64,000 nucleotides of DNA. It comes from Bradyrhizobium sp. CCGUVB1N3. GTDB lineage: Bacteria; Pseudomonadota; Alphaproteobacteria; Rhizobiales; Xanthobacteraceae. Under the pieces are notes generated by a model. That model ran no database searches and was not told where the DNA came from. It saw only the letters and a list, made by a program, of their open reading frames with translations. The DNA lies in the NCBI RefSeq assembly GCF_024199925.1, contig NZ_JANADR010000001.1, forward strand, positions 5,335,501 through 5,399,500. Direction: 5' to 3'. Both the position numbers and the translations under genes were made by a program. Shown in pieces: positions 45,134 to 53,930 of the stretch. The stretch's first letter is position 1, and the number at the start of each line of letters is the position of its first letter.

Positions 45134-45784
45134 TTAGCCTTTCACCCCGACCATCATATCGATCGCACCCTTCACGATCGCATCGAGCTCCTTGCGCGGG
45201 ACGCGGGCGCGGGAACGGATGGCGATGGTGTGGATGGTGGCCGAGGCGAGCTGCGCCAGCACGACCGGATCGGCGCTGTCGGGCAGCTCGCCCTTCTCCT
45301 TGGCGCGGCGGAAGCAATTGGCAAAAGCCTTGTCGAGCTCCGATAAGCCATCCAGCACCATGGCGCGGATCTCGGGATCGCCGACGGCCTCGGAGGCCGC
45401 GGTCACTACCGTGAAGCAGCCGCGCGGACCGGTCTCGCCGGAGAGATAGATGGCGAGTGCGGAGGCGAAGATACGCTCCAGCCGTTCGCGCAGCGGCAGA
45501 TCCGCGCGAAAGATCTCCACCATCGAGGCGCGCGCCTGCTCGCGGTAGCGCTGGTAACTCTTGATGTAGAGCTCGCGCTTGTCGCCGAAGGCGCCGTAGA
45601 GGCTCGGCCGGTTCATGCCGGTGGCCTCGCTGAGATCGTCGAGCGATGTCGCGGCAAAGCCCTGGGTGCGGAACAGGTCGAGCGCCTTGCCGAGCGCGAC
45701 ATCAGGCTCGTAGGCGCGCGGCCGGCCACGGCGCTTCTGTGGCTCGGGGGGACCGACGGACGGACCTTTTGATTTTTGTACCAT
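45134..45784 (-). CDS. TetR/AcrR family regulator
   Basis: 216 residues. A Lys/Pro/Arg-rich lead (1-24) precedes the HTH (about 27-75; FAATSLDDLSEATGMNRPSLYGAF). The ligand domain has SGETGPRGCFTVVTAASEAV. Divergent from a glutathione S-transferase gene across 111 bp, which it probably represses. A GATTTTTGTAC / GTACAAAAATC inverted pair at 45771-45781 and 45827-45837 is a weak operator candidate; one arm lies in the first codons. Confidence 0.9.
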   Translation of the reverse strand: MVQKSKGPSVGPPEPQKRRGRPRAYEPDVALGKALDLFRTQGFAATSLDDLSEATGMNRPSLYGAFGDKRELYIKSYQRYREQARASMVEIFRADLPLRERLERIFASALAIYLSGETGPRGCFTVVTAASEAVGDPEIRAMVLDGLSELDKAFANCFRRAKEKGELPDSADPVVLAQLASATIHTIAIRSRARVPRKELDAIVKGAIDMMVGVKG

Positions 45785-45895
45785 CTCGCAAAATAATCCT
45801 TGACCGCCTCCATATTATGCAGAACAGTACAAAAATCAATCCGGCCGGGTTGCGAACGCAAGGTCAAACGACACCACGCCCAAAGGAGGCACCCC

Positions 45896-46540
45896 ATGGA
45901 TCTCTATTTCTCGCCGCTCGCCTGCTCGATGGCGACCCGGGTCGCGCTGTATGAAGCGGGCGCCGAGGCGAACTATCTCGAAGTCGATTCACCGACCAAG
46001 ACCGTGCTGAAGGACGGCTCCGACTTCCGCGCCGTCAATCCGATCGGCCTGGTGCCGACACTGCGCACCGACGAGGGCGTGGTGCTGACGGAGAACGCAG
46101 CAATCCTGCAGTATGTCGCGGACCGCTTTCCGCAGTCCCACCTCGGCACCGCATCCGGCATCGACCGCACGCGGCTGCATCAATGGCTCTGCTTCATCGG
46201 CACCGAGCTGCACAAGGGGTTGTTTGTCCCCGTGCTCGATCGCAAATCGCCGCAGGAGAGCAAGGCCTACGCGCTGGAGAAGAACCTGTCACGACTTGAT
46301 TATGTCGAGAACCACCTGAAGGGCCGCGAGTTCCTGCTCGACCACTTCACCGTCGCCGACGCCTATCTCGTCACGGTGATCAATTGGACCATGGCGACCC
46401 CGCCGATCGAGCTGGCGAAATGGCCGAACCTGAAGGCCTATTACGAGCGCCTCAAGCGGCGCCCGTCGATCGCAAAGGCGATTGCGGAGGAGTTCGAACT
46501 GTACAAGGCTGAGCAGGCGCGGCGGAAGGCCGCGGCGTAA
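45896..46540 (+). CDS. Glutathione S-transferase family protein
   Basis: 214 residues from MDLYFSPLACSMATRVAL, with AAAGGAGG before the ATG. Thioredoxin-fold domain 1-80 with Ser/Cys near residue 10-11 (LACS) that by analogy with beta-class GSTs may activate glutathione; NPIGLVPTL and TENAAILQYVADRF bind the tripeptide. Helical domain 90-205 with HFTVADAYL. Role in detoxification is inferred. It is divergent from the TetR gene, and a hairpin follows the stop. Confidence 0.92.
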   Translation: MDLYFSPLACSMATRVALYEAGAEANYLEVDSPTKTVLKDGSDFRAVNPIGLVPTLRTDEGVVLTENAAILQYVADRFPQSHLGTASGIDRTRLHQWLCFIGTELHKGLFVPVLDRKSPQESKAYALEKNLSRLDYVENHLKGREFLLDHFTVADAYLVTVINWTMATPPIELAKWPNLKAYYERLKRRPSIAKAIAEEFELYKAEQARRKAAA

Positions 46541-46560
46541 GCCGCGTCGATCAACAGACC

Positions 46561-46580
46561 GTCCCGGCCACCGCCGGGAC
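46561..46580. terminator. Hairpin between convergent GST and binding-protein genes
   Basis: GTCCCGGC-CACC-GCCGGGAC perfect stem 21 bp past the GST stop. There is no T-tract, so termination is only inferred from position. Confidence 0.35.
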
Positions 46581-46664
46581 GATCACGTGCCGCGGAAAAA
46601 TAGTGGCGATTGCGCTCCCCTGGTCGCCCAGTAACCGGCGGGCTGCCGAGGCCGCGACGCACGG

Positions 46665-47438
46665 CTATTTCGGTGCCTCGAGGACGATACCGTAGCGACG
46701 GTAGATCCGATCGATCGTGCCGTCGCCTCGCAAGCGGTCGACTGCCCCATCGATCGCTTCGCGCAACGCGTCGTCCGGGCGAACCATGCCGACGGCGACA
46801 TTCCAGTTCAAGTCGGTCACGCTCTCGTCGCGAGCGAGGATCCGAAGCGGCTTCTCCGGATGCGTGAGGTTAAAATAGCTCGCCGCCGTCGGCGTAACGG
46901 CGGCAGCGTCGAGCTCGTCGTGCGAGAGAGCGTCGAGGCTGTCGCTCTCGAAGCCGAAGGTCGACGTCGGCACGCGGCGCTGGCCGATGATCATGGCGGC
47001 GACGGAGCCGACCTGCACCCCAACCTTGGTGTGCTCGTTCAGGCTCTTGAACGAGCTGAGCGTGCTCGAGGACGGCACCGCCAGCGCGACGCCCGTGCGG
47101 TAATACGGCTTCGAAATGCGCAGACGGGTTTCGCCTTGCGCCTCACGGTCGGCGATGACGTCGAGAAGGACATCGCAGGCAGCGCTGCGCATCTGATACT
47201 GCGTGATGATCAAGTCGAGCCTCAGCGAGACGCCGAGCTCGCGTGCCAGTGCCTGTCCCAATTCGACCTGAAATCCGGGAGGATCGCCAGCCTTGCTGGC
47301 GAAAGGAAGCGAGTTGGGATGGGCGCACAGCCCGAGCTCGCCGGATGAGCGGATCGCCTCCAGGGTTCGCGCCCCCGCCTGCGCCGCTGCCGAGAGCACA
47401 ACGGCAGCACCGACCATGAGCGAGAGGATCATCTTCAT
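46665..47438 (-). CDS. Periplasmic substrate-binding protein, MxaJ/XoxJ-like
   Basis: 257 residues, signal peptide 1-23 (LSAAAQAGA). SBP_bac_3 fold with a start like MoxJ/XoxJ proteins: LGLCAHPNSLPFASKAGDP, then ACDVLLDVIADREA. Quinoprotein loci often carry such a protein, thought to help mature or activate the dehydrogenase. It is 43 bp after the cytochrome gene in the same direction as the PQQ enzyme. Confidence 0.78.
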   Translation of the reverse strand: MKMILSLMVGAAVVLSAAAQAGARTLEAIRSSGELGLCAHPNSLPFASKAGDPPGFQVELGQALARELGVSLRLDLIITQYQMRSAACDVLLDVIADREAQGETRLRISKPYYRTGVALAVPSSSTLSSFKSLNEHTKVGVQVGSVAAMIIGQRRVPTSTFGFESDSLDALSHDELDAAAVTPTAASYFNLTHPEKPLRILARDESVTDLNWNVAVGMVRPDDALREAIDGAVDRLRGDGTIDRIYRRYGIVLEAPK

Positions 47439-47481
47439 CCGAAGGCCTCGTGTTCTCGGACCAAGCTTGGACTTCGCCGCC

Positions 47482-47823
47482 TCACCCCTCGTGCGGCTTC
47501 AATTGTCGGATATACTTTATGATCTCGTCGATCTGCGCGTCGCTGAAGGTCTCGCCGAACGCAGGCATCGCGCCAGACTTGCCATGCCTGATGCGGTCGC
47601 GAAGATAATCGTCGTCGCGAGCCGTATTCATGAGCTGCGGCCCCTTGCCGGCCGCGCGCCCCCCATCGGAATGACACCAGCCACACGTCGTTGCGAACAG
47701 TTGCCTGGCATCGAATTCCTCGTTGCGCGGCGCCGGAGAAGCCTGTTGCGCGGATGCGGGCATAGCACACGCGAAGCACGTGGACAGCACCGCCGTCCAC
47801 AGCACCGGCAAATTCAATCTCAT
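47482..47823 (-). CDS. Class I c-type cytochrome
   Basis: 113 residues from MRLNLPVLWTAV, with GGAG nine bases before; earlier ATGs in the frame lack a good site. Signal peptide to about residue 26 (ASAQ). Single heme site CGWCH at about 46-50 and Met ligand candidate in GAMPAFGE. Probable electron acceptor of the adjacent PQQ dehydrogenase in the periplasm (XoxG/MxaG role), lying 103 bp downstream of it. Confidence 0.9.
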   Translation of the reverse strand: MRLNLPVLWTAVLSTCFACAMPASAQQASPAPRNEEFDARQLFATTCGWCHSDGGRAAGKGPQLMNTARDDDYLRDRIRHGKSGAMPAFGETFSDAQIDEIIKYIRQLKPHEG

Positions 47824-47880
47824 GGGGCGGAACTCCATTTTGTTTATGTTCCATCTACCCCTCTGTCCGTCCCAACGCAC

Positions 47881-47906
47881 GGGGAGCGGGCTTGTGCCCG
47901 CTCCCC
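47881..47906. terminator. GC-rich hairpin between the PQQ dehydrogenase and cytochrome genes
   Basis: GGGGAGCGGGC / GCCCGCTCCCC, a perfect 11-bp stem with a 4-nt loop, 20 bp past the dehydrogenase stop. There is no T-tract; it may reduce read-through or protect the 3' end. Confidence 0.4.
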
Positions 47907-47926
47907 GCTCAACCGTCCGAAAAGGC

Positions 47927-49642
47927 CTATTTCAAGCTGTAAACGATGAGCGCGCCGTCGTCGCGCGGCATGCTCTTGTAAACGCCGCCGAAGGTCGGCG
48001 CATAATCATCCGACGCCATGCCGCCAAAGCCCGCAGTCACCGCGATATACTGCTTACCGCCAGCGGAGTAGCTGATGATTCCACCCTGATGGCCGGTGCC
48101 GTCAGAGTGATTCCACAGCTCGGTCCCGCTTTCGGCATCGTAGGCATGAATGATACCGCGCGAGTCAGGCACGAACACCAGATTGCCTGCGGTCGACAGG
48201 ACGCTCGCGAGCGGCGGCTCGGGGAAACGGACCTCCCACTTCTTGGCACCAGTCACCGGGTCGCGCGCGTCGAGATGACCATAGATCTCCCCGCCTGGAG
48301 GAGGCGCAATTTTGAAATCGGCCCCGATATTGAGCTGCGCTTGCGGGGCGACCACCGGCGTCGTCTTCATGACCTCGAGGGTCATGCACCACTCCTGGCC
48401 GAGCTTGTAGTAGAGGCCCGTCTTCGGATTGTAGGAGCCAGAATTGAAGCTGACGCCGCCGGAGATGTGCGGGCACAGCGGCTCGTCGACCTTTCCCGCG
48501 GCAAAGTCACGCCGGCCGATCAGTTCACCGGTCTTTGGGTCGATGTTCTTGACGAAATTGCTGTTCTCGGTAATCCGCCAGACGTTCTTCAAACCGAGAT
48601 TGCGATCGTAGACGAAGATGTAGCCGCTCTTGTTCGGATGCACCACAAGCTTCTGGCCGTCGCGATCGAGCATGACGAATTCCCCGACGGCGCTGTCAAA
48701 GTCCCAACCGTCGTGCGGCAGCTCCTGATGATAGAATTTCAGCTTGCCGCTATCGAGATCGAGACCGATCACAGAGCTCGTGTAGAGATTGTCGCCGGGA
48801 CGCGCACCTTGCGTCTTGTAATCCTTGCCCGACCAGTCGTAGAGCGGCGCCGGATTGGCGGTGCCCCAAAGGATGGTGTTGGTCTCGGAGTCGTAGGTGC
48901 CCGGCATCCAGCCGCCACCCCCGCCGGTACGCCACGAATCATTTCCCCACGTCTTCATGGCTTCATCGGTGCCGGCTACCGTCAGGAATTCCCATTTCTT
49001 TTTGCCCGTGGTGGCATCGACGGCGAAGATCGGGCCGCGGCCCGGCCACTCTCCACCTTGCGCGCCGATGATCACGGTGCCCTTCGCATAAAGCGGCGCA
49101 CCGGTGAATCCGACCGTGAGCTTTTGCGAGTCGATCAGCTTGGTCTCCCAGAGGACCTTGCCCGACTTCATATCCAACCCGAACAGCCGGCCGTCCATCG
49201 TGCCGACAAAGACCTTGCCTTCACCAATCGCTACGCCGCGATTGTAAGGAGAATGGGTCTGCCTGTTGATGAGCGCCTCATCGAGCTCAGGAAAGAAGTT
49301 CCAGATCACCTCGCCGGTCGCGCCGTTCAACGCAAACACCCTGCTGTAGGAACCCGAGTAATAGAGCACGCCATCGGCCACGAGTGGCATGGATTGCAGG
49401 CCGCGCGTCGACCGTCCCGGAATGTGGATCCAGGCAACGCCCAGATTGCCGACATTGCCCGCATTGATCTGGGCGAGCGGGCTGTAGTGATAGGATTTGT
49501 AGGAACCGTGATAGGTCAGCCAGTCGTTCTGGCCGGCGGCGTCGATGCGCGCAGTGTCCACGGTTTGGGCCAAGGCCGGCGACACCATGAGTGCCGCACC
49601 AACGACAAGAGGCAGACCAGAATAGCACCACCACGTCTTCAT
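47927..49642 (-). CDS. PQQ-dependent alcohol dehydrogenase with lanthanide-type active site
   Basis: 571 residues, signal peptide 1-25. Eight-bladed quinoprotein propeller with repeated W-docking motifs (AWIHIPGRSTRG, VIWNFFPELDEALI). Metal-site residues in family order are Glu in GGEWPGRG (E198), Asn in GTANPAPLYD (N263) and W-D-F-D at 313-316, where D314 is catalytic and D316 is the extra Asp of lanthanide enzymes such as XoxF and ExaF. The vicinal Cys pair of MxaF/XoxF before NRG is replaced by THSPY. AAGGAA precedes the ATG. Cytochrome and MxaJ-like genes follow. Confidence 0.9.
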   Translation of the reverse strand: MKTWWCYSGLPLVVGAALMVSPALAQTVDTARIDAAGQNDWLTYHGSYKSYHYSPLAQINAGNVGNLGVAWIHIPGRSTRGLQSMPLVADGVLYYSGSYSRVFALNGATGEVIWNFFPELDEALINRQTHSPYNRGVAIGEGKVFVGTMDGRLFGLDMKSGKVLWETKLIDSQKLTVGFTGAPLYAKGTVIIGAQGGEWPGRGPIFAVDATTGKKKWEFLTVAGTDEAMKTWGNDSWRTGGGGGWMPGTYDSETNTILWGTANPAPLYDWSGKDYKTQGARPGDNLYTSSVIGLDLDSGKLKFYHQELPHDGWDFDSAVGEFVMLDRDGQKLVVHPNKSGYIFVYDRNLGLKNVWRITENSNFVKNIDPKTGELIGRRDFAAGKVDEPLCPHISGGVSFNSGSYNPKTGLYYKLGQEWCMTLEVMKTTPVVAPQAQLNIGADFKIAPPPGGEIYGHLDARDPVTGAKKWEVRFPEPPLASVLSTAGNLVFVPDSRGIIHAYDAESGTELWNHSDGTGHQGGIISYSAGGKQYIAVTAGFGGMASDDYAPTFGGVYKSMPRDDGALIVYSLK

Positions 49643-49959
49643 GTGCAGTTCCTTCCCGCTTATGTGTTTCTTGACAATGTCTCGCGAACGTCCTTGCGAC
49701 GGACGCTGGCAGCCCGGTTCGGTGTCGGTTGGTCTCCTTCAGATGAGTCGGCGACAGCTTTCCATCTCTCTCGGCGCCCATCGCCCAAGGAGGTTGGTCT
49801 GTTGGATTGGCTGCTGTTGCTCCCGCTCGCGGGCATAGAGTACGCCGGATCGCGCGGAGTGCAATCGGGGAATGCGCGCCGAACGCGAATGTCAGTGGCA
49901 CTGACTATCTCAGCGAGATTAACTAATCCAACCGCGATCGACAGTTTACTCGCGGTGGC
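49643..49959. other. Leader region of the PQQ dehydrogenase gene
   Basis: 317 bp between the dehydrogenase start and the sirtuin stop. No gene is supportable: the frames here are extensions of antisense or head sequences. It should hold the promoter; I see no convincing -35/-10, hairpin or repeat. Confidence 0.5.
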
Positions 49960-50766
49960 TCACAGCAGGAAGGCAAGCGCAGCTTCACAGCGCTCCTCAA
50001 CCTTCAGCGTCAACAGATCGTCCGCGCGGGTGCGTCCGAGATTGACCGCGGCAATCGGAATGTTCTTGCGTGCCGCCATCTGCACGAAGCGAAAGCCGGA
50101 ATAGACCATGAGCGACGAGCCGACGATCAGCAGGGCGTCGGCCTGCTCCAGATGTTCTTGCGCGGATGCGACGACCTCGCGCGGCACGCTCTCGCCGAAG
50201 AACACGACATCGGGCTTGAGGACACCGCCGCAGGATTGGCAAGCCGGCACGTCGAACGTCGAAAAATCCTCGTGATCGAGATCGGCATCGCCATCGGGCG
50301 CATCCGCGGCATCGAGCGAGAGCCAGGCAGCATTCGCGCGGCCGAGGGAGCGCTGGAATTCGTTGCGCGGCGTCTTCTCGCCGCAGCCCATGCAACGGAC
50401 GAGATCGAGCCGGCCGTGCAGATCAATCACCTGCCGGTGGCCCGCCGACTGATGCAGTCGGTCGACATTCTGGGTCAGCAGCATCTCGCACTGCCCGTTC
50501 GCCTCGAGGCGAGCCAGCGCATGATGCGCATCGTTCGGCATGGCCTGGCCGAACCGCCGCCAGCCGATCAGGCTGCGCGCCCAGTATCGCTGCCGCGTGC
50601 GCGCATCACCCATGAAGGCCTGGTAGTTGACCGGTTGGGTTCGCTTCCAGTTGCCCTGGCTGTCGCGATAATCGGGAATGCCGGAATTGGTGCTGCAGCC
50701 TGCCCCGGTCAGAACGAAGAGACGCTGGTGCCGGGCGACGAAATCTTCGAGTGGACGTTTTGCCAT
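49960..50766 (-). CDS. Sir2 family NAD-dependent protein deacylase
   Basis: 268 residues. GAGCSTNSGIPDYR at about 21-34 binds NAD; TQNVDRLHQSAGH and LHG hold the catalytic His; two CxxC pairs (RCMGCG, ACQSCG) bind zinc; GSSLMVYSGF and AVNLGRTR complete the fold. It resembles the SIRT4-like class II branch. Removes acyl groups from lysines with NAD. Leftward, divergent from the dctA-type gene. Confidence 0.94.
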   Translation of the reverse strand: MAKRPLEDFVARHQRLFVLTGAGCSTNSGIPDYRDSQGNWKRTQPVNYQAFMGDARTRQRYWARSLIGWRRFGQAMPNDAHHALARLEANGQCEMLLTQNVDRLHQSAGHRQVIDLHGRLDLVRCMGCGEKTPRNEFQRSLGRANAAWLSLDAADAPDGDADLDHEDFSTFDVPACQSCGGVLKPDVVFFGESVPREVVASAQEHLEQADALLIVGSSLMVYSGFRFVQMAARKNIPIAAVNLGRTRADDLLTLKVEERCEAALAFLL

Positions 50767-50928
50767 TCATAAGGATGTAGTCTGCTTCGATCGGCTTTGC
50801 CAGATGGACACGCGCATGATGATGCTGCGCTGCGGCCCGCGCTTGCCGACGAAATTGTGATTATCGGCCCTGCCCCGGACGGCCCATGATGAAAAGGCGC
50901 CGACCTGCAATGCAATCCGGGGCACCCC

Positions 50929-52251
50929 ATGACGTCAGTCGCGATGCCGCCCGCCGTCCATCGTCGTCATCAACCCTGGTACAAGATTCTCTACGTCCAG
51001 GTGCTGATCGCGCTCGGAATCCTGGTCGGCTATTTCAACCCCGATCTCGGCAAGGAGCTGAAGCCGCTGGGCGACGGCTTCATCGCGCTGATCAAGATGA
51101 TGATCGCGCCGGTGATCTTCTGCACCGTGGTGCACGGCATCTCCTCGATGGGCGACCTCAAGCGGGTCGGCCGGGTCGGGCTGAAGGCGCTGGTCTATTT
51201 CGAGACGGTTTCGACGGTCGCGCTCGCGGTCGGCTTGCTCGTCGGCGAGGTGCTCCAGCCCGGCCACGGCTTCAACATCGATCCCTCCACGATCGATCCG
51301 AAGTCGGTGGCGACCTACGTCACCAAGGCCAAGGAAGAGGGCATCGTCGCCCATCTGATGGCGATCATCCCGGACAGCTATATCGGTGCGATCGCACGCG
51401 GCGACATCCTCCAGGTGCTGCTGATCTCGATCCTGTCAGGGTTTTCGATCGCGTTCCTCGGCAAGGCCGGCGAGCCGATCGTCGACGCCGTCGACAAGGC
51501 CGCAAAGATGTTCTTCGGCATCATCCGCATCGTCGTGCGCGTCGCCCCGATCGGCGCGTTCGGCGCGATGGCCTTCACGGTGGGGGCCTATGGCCTCGGA
51601 TCGCTGCTCAACCTCGTGGCGCTGATCGGTACGTTCTATCTCACCAGCATCCTGTTCGTGCTGATCGTGCTCGGCGCGATCGCGCGGGTCGCCGGCTTCT
51701 CGATCCTGCGTTTCATCGCCTACATCAAGGACGAGCTCTTGATCGTCCTCGGCACGTCATCGTCGGAAACGGTGCTGCCGCAGATGATCCAGAAGATGGA
51801 GCATCTCGGCGCTTCGCGCTCCGTGGTCGGCCTCGTCATCCCGACCGGTTACAGCTTCAACCTCGACGGCACCAACATCTACATGACGCTGGCGATCCTG
51901 TTTCTGGCCCAGGCGACCAACACCAACCTCACGATCTGGCAGGAGCTCGGCATTTTGGGAATCGCCATGATCACATCCAAGGGCGCCTCGGGCGTGACCG
52001 GCGCCGGCTTCATCACGCTGGCAGCGACGCTCTCCATCGTGCCCGACATCCCGGTCCAGTCGATCGCGATCCTGGTCGGCATCGACAAGTTCATGAGCGA
52101 GTGCCGCGCGCTGACCAATCTGATCGGCAACGGCGTCGCCTGCGTCGTGATCAGCATGTCCGAGGGCGAACTCGATCGCACCGCGCTGCACGAGACCATG
52201 GCGCATCCGCTGGAGATGGGCGAAGCGCTGGAGCCGGGTGGCGGGTCCTGA
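50929..52251 (+). CDS. dctA: C4-dicarboxylate/cation symporter (DctA type)
   Basis: 440 residues, eight helices and two re-entrant loops. Signature [14 protein letters not shown] (HP1 tip) and [16 protein letters not shown] (helix 7) are present, with [13 protein letters not shown] in HP2. Imports succinate, malate, fumarate or aspartate with sodium or protons. No dctBD two-component genes next to it, so regulation must come from elsewhere. It is convergent with hyuB, only 8 bp apart. Confidence 0.92.
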   Translation: MTSVAMPPAVHRRHQPWYKILYVQVLIALGILVGYFNPDLGKELKPLGDGFIALIKMMIAPVIFCTVVHGISSMGDLKRVGRVGLKALVYFETVSTVALAVGLLVGEVLQPGHGFNIDPSTIDPKSVATYVTKAKEEGIVAHLMAIIPDSYIGAIARGDILQVLLISILSGFSIAFLGKAGEPIVDAVDKAAKMFFGIIRIVVRVAPIGAFGAMAFTVGAYGLGSLLNLVALIGTFYLTSILFVLIVLGAIARVAGFSILRFIAYIKDELLIVLGTSSSETVLPQMIQKMEHLGASRSVVGLVIPTGYSFNLDGTNIYMTLAILFLAQATNTNLTIWQELGILGIAMITSKGASGVTGAGFITLAATLSIVPDIPVQSIAILVGIDKFMSECRALTNLIGNGVACVVISMSEGELDRTALHETMAHPLEMGEALEPGGGS

Positions 52252-52259
52252 GACTCAGA

Positions 52260-53930
52260 TCACGATGCGATGTCGTCGAGTCCGTAGATCGCAGTCGCGT
52301 TCTCTGACGACACCAGCCCGCTCTCGACGTCCTCCTGCACGCGCGCCCGCTGGCGCTCCCGGGGATCGCCGATGCCGGCGCCGCCGGGCGTCATCACGAC
52401 GAGGCGGTCCTCCGACGGCACCTGCTGAAAGCCTTTTCCGCGCATCTTCCTGCCGGACTTCAAGCCGACATAGCCAGCCTCGCCGTCACGGCCGCCATCG
52501 CGGCCGCGCGGCGGATGATCGATGCGGTCGAACGCGGCCAGAATGTCGAACGGCGCGTCGACACCGCTGCCGACCTCGATGATCTGGCCGAGACCACCGC
52601 GGGTGCGGCCCGCGCCGCCGGAATCCGGCCGCAGCTCCTTGCGCCAGAAGATCAGCGGCGTCTGCGTCTCCGCGATCTCGACCGGCGTGCCGCGCACCCC
52701 GCTCGGATAGGCGGTTGCCGACAGCCCGTCCTTGGCAAAACGCGCGCCGGTACCGCCATTGCTGGTCACCGCCATCGAGAATCCATAGTTGCCGCCGGCG
52801 CCGGAACGCGTCTGTCCGCGCACGTTGAGGTTCCACAGGCATGAGGTGCCTTCGGCCGGAACACGCTCGGGGATGATCTGGCGCAGGCAGCCGAACACGA
52901 CGTCCGGCAGCATCTGGCCGATGACGTGGCGCGAAGCCACCGGCGCAGGTTTTGGCGCATTGAGGATCGCGCCTGATGGCGCCGACACCGTCAGCGGCGA
53001 GAGCGAGCCGGCATTGTTGGGAATCTCCGAGGCGACGACGCAGCCGAGGCCGAACACGGTGTAGGCGGTGGTGTAGGAGAGCGGCACGTTAATGCCGAAC
53101 TTCGAGGCCGGCGAAGTGCCGGTGAAATCGACGTGAATGCCTTTCTCCGAGGTCGTCAGCATCGCCGATAGCGTCACCGGCGCATCATAGCCGTCGACGA
53201 CCATGGTGTTGCGCCAGCTTCCCTTCGGCAGCTTCGCGATCTCGGCAAGCACGGCCTCGCGCGATCGGTCGCAGATGTAGTCGCCGAGCTCATCGAGCGT
53301 GTCGATGCCGAACTCGGTCATCATCTCCACCAGGCGCTCGCAGCCGACATCGTTGCAGCCGGCGAGCGAATAGGTGTCGCCCTCGGTGTCGATCGGCAGC
53401 CGCGTGTTGGTGCGGATCATCGCCATCAGTGTCTCGTTGACGACGCCCTGGTCGATCAGCTTCAGCATCGGAATGTAGAGCCCCTCCATGAAGACGTCGG
53501 TGGCGTCGGGCCCGAAGCCGATGCCGCCGATGTCCATCAGATGGCTGGTGCAGGAGAACAGCGCGACCAGCTTGCCGTTCTTGAAGCAGGGCGTGGTGAC
53601 GACGAAGTCGTTGAGATGGCCGGTGCCCATCCAGGGATCGTTGGTGATGTAGGCGTCGCCCTCCTTCATCGTCTCCAGCGGAAAATGCGCGACGAAGTGC
53701 TTGACCGATTCCGCCATCGAGTTGACATGACCCGGCGTGCCCGTCACGGCCTGCGCCAGCATGCGGCCCCTGAGGTCGAACACGCCGGCGGAGAGATCAC
53801 CGCATTCACGCACGATGGGGCTGAAGGCGGTGCGGAGCAGAACCTGCGCCTGCTCTTCCACCACCGCGATCAACCGATGCCACATGATCTGAAGGTCGAT
53901 CAGGCTGGTGCTTGCGCTATTCATGGTCAC
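52260..53930 (-). CDS. hyuB: Hydantoinase B / oxoprolinase family subunit
   Basis: 556 residues. Starts in the usual way with LIDLQIMWHRLIAVVEEQAQVLLRTAFSPIVRE; GDAYITNDPWMGTGHLND is a conserved middle motif. Works with HyuA to hydrolyse hydantoins, N-methylhydantoin or 5-oxoproline with ATP in related enzymes; substrate here unknown. Stop of hyuA overlaps its start by 4 bp. Likely the end of the hyu operon. Confidence 0.92.
   Translation of the reverse strand: MTMNSASTSLIDLQIMWHRLIAVVEEQAQVLLRTAFSPIVRECGDLSAGVFDLRGRMLAQAVTGTPGHVNSMAESVKHFVAHFPLETMKEGDAYITNDPWMGTGHLNDFVVTTPCFKNGKLVALFSCTSHLMDIGGIGFGPDATDVFMEGLYIPMLKLIDQGVVNETLMAMIRTNTRLPIDTEGDTYSLAGCNDVGCERLVEMMTEFGIDTLDELGDYICDRSREAVLAEIAKLPKGSWRNTMVVDGYDAPVTLSAMLTTSEKGIHVDFTGTSPASKFGINVPLSYTTAYTVFGLGCVVASEIPNNAGSLSPLTVSAPSGAILNAPKPAPVASRHVIGQMLPDVVFGCLRQIIPERVPAEGTSCLWNLNVRGQTRSGAGGNYGFSMAVTSNGGTGARFAKDGLSATAYPSGVRGTPVEIAETQTPLIFWRKELRPDSGGAGRTRGGLGQIIEVGSGVDAPFDILAAFDRIDHPPRGRDGGRDGEAGYVGLKSGRKMRGKGFQQVPSEDRLVVMTPGGAGIGDPRERQRARVQEDVESGLVSSENATAIYGLDDIAS

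Noticed and set aside
47723..50104. 793-codon rightward open frame
   Set aside because: It is antisense to the well-supported PQQ dehydrogenase, cytochrome and sirtuin genes, is rich in Arg/His/Leu, and has no recognisable domain; long shadow frames are expected in GC-rich DNA.
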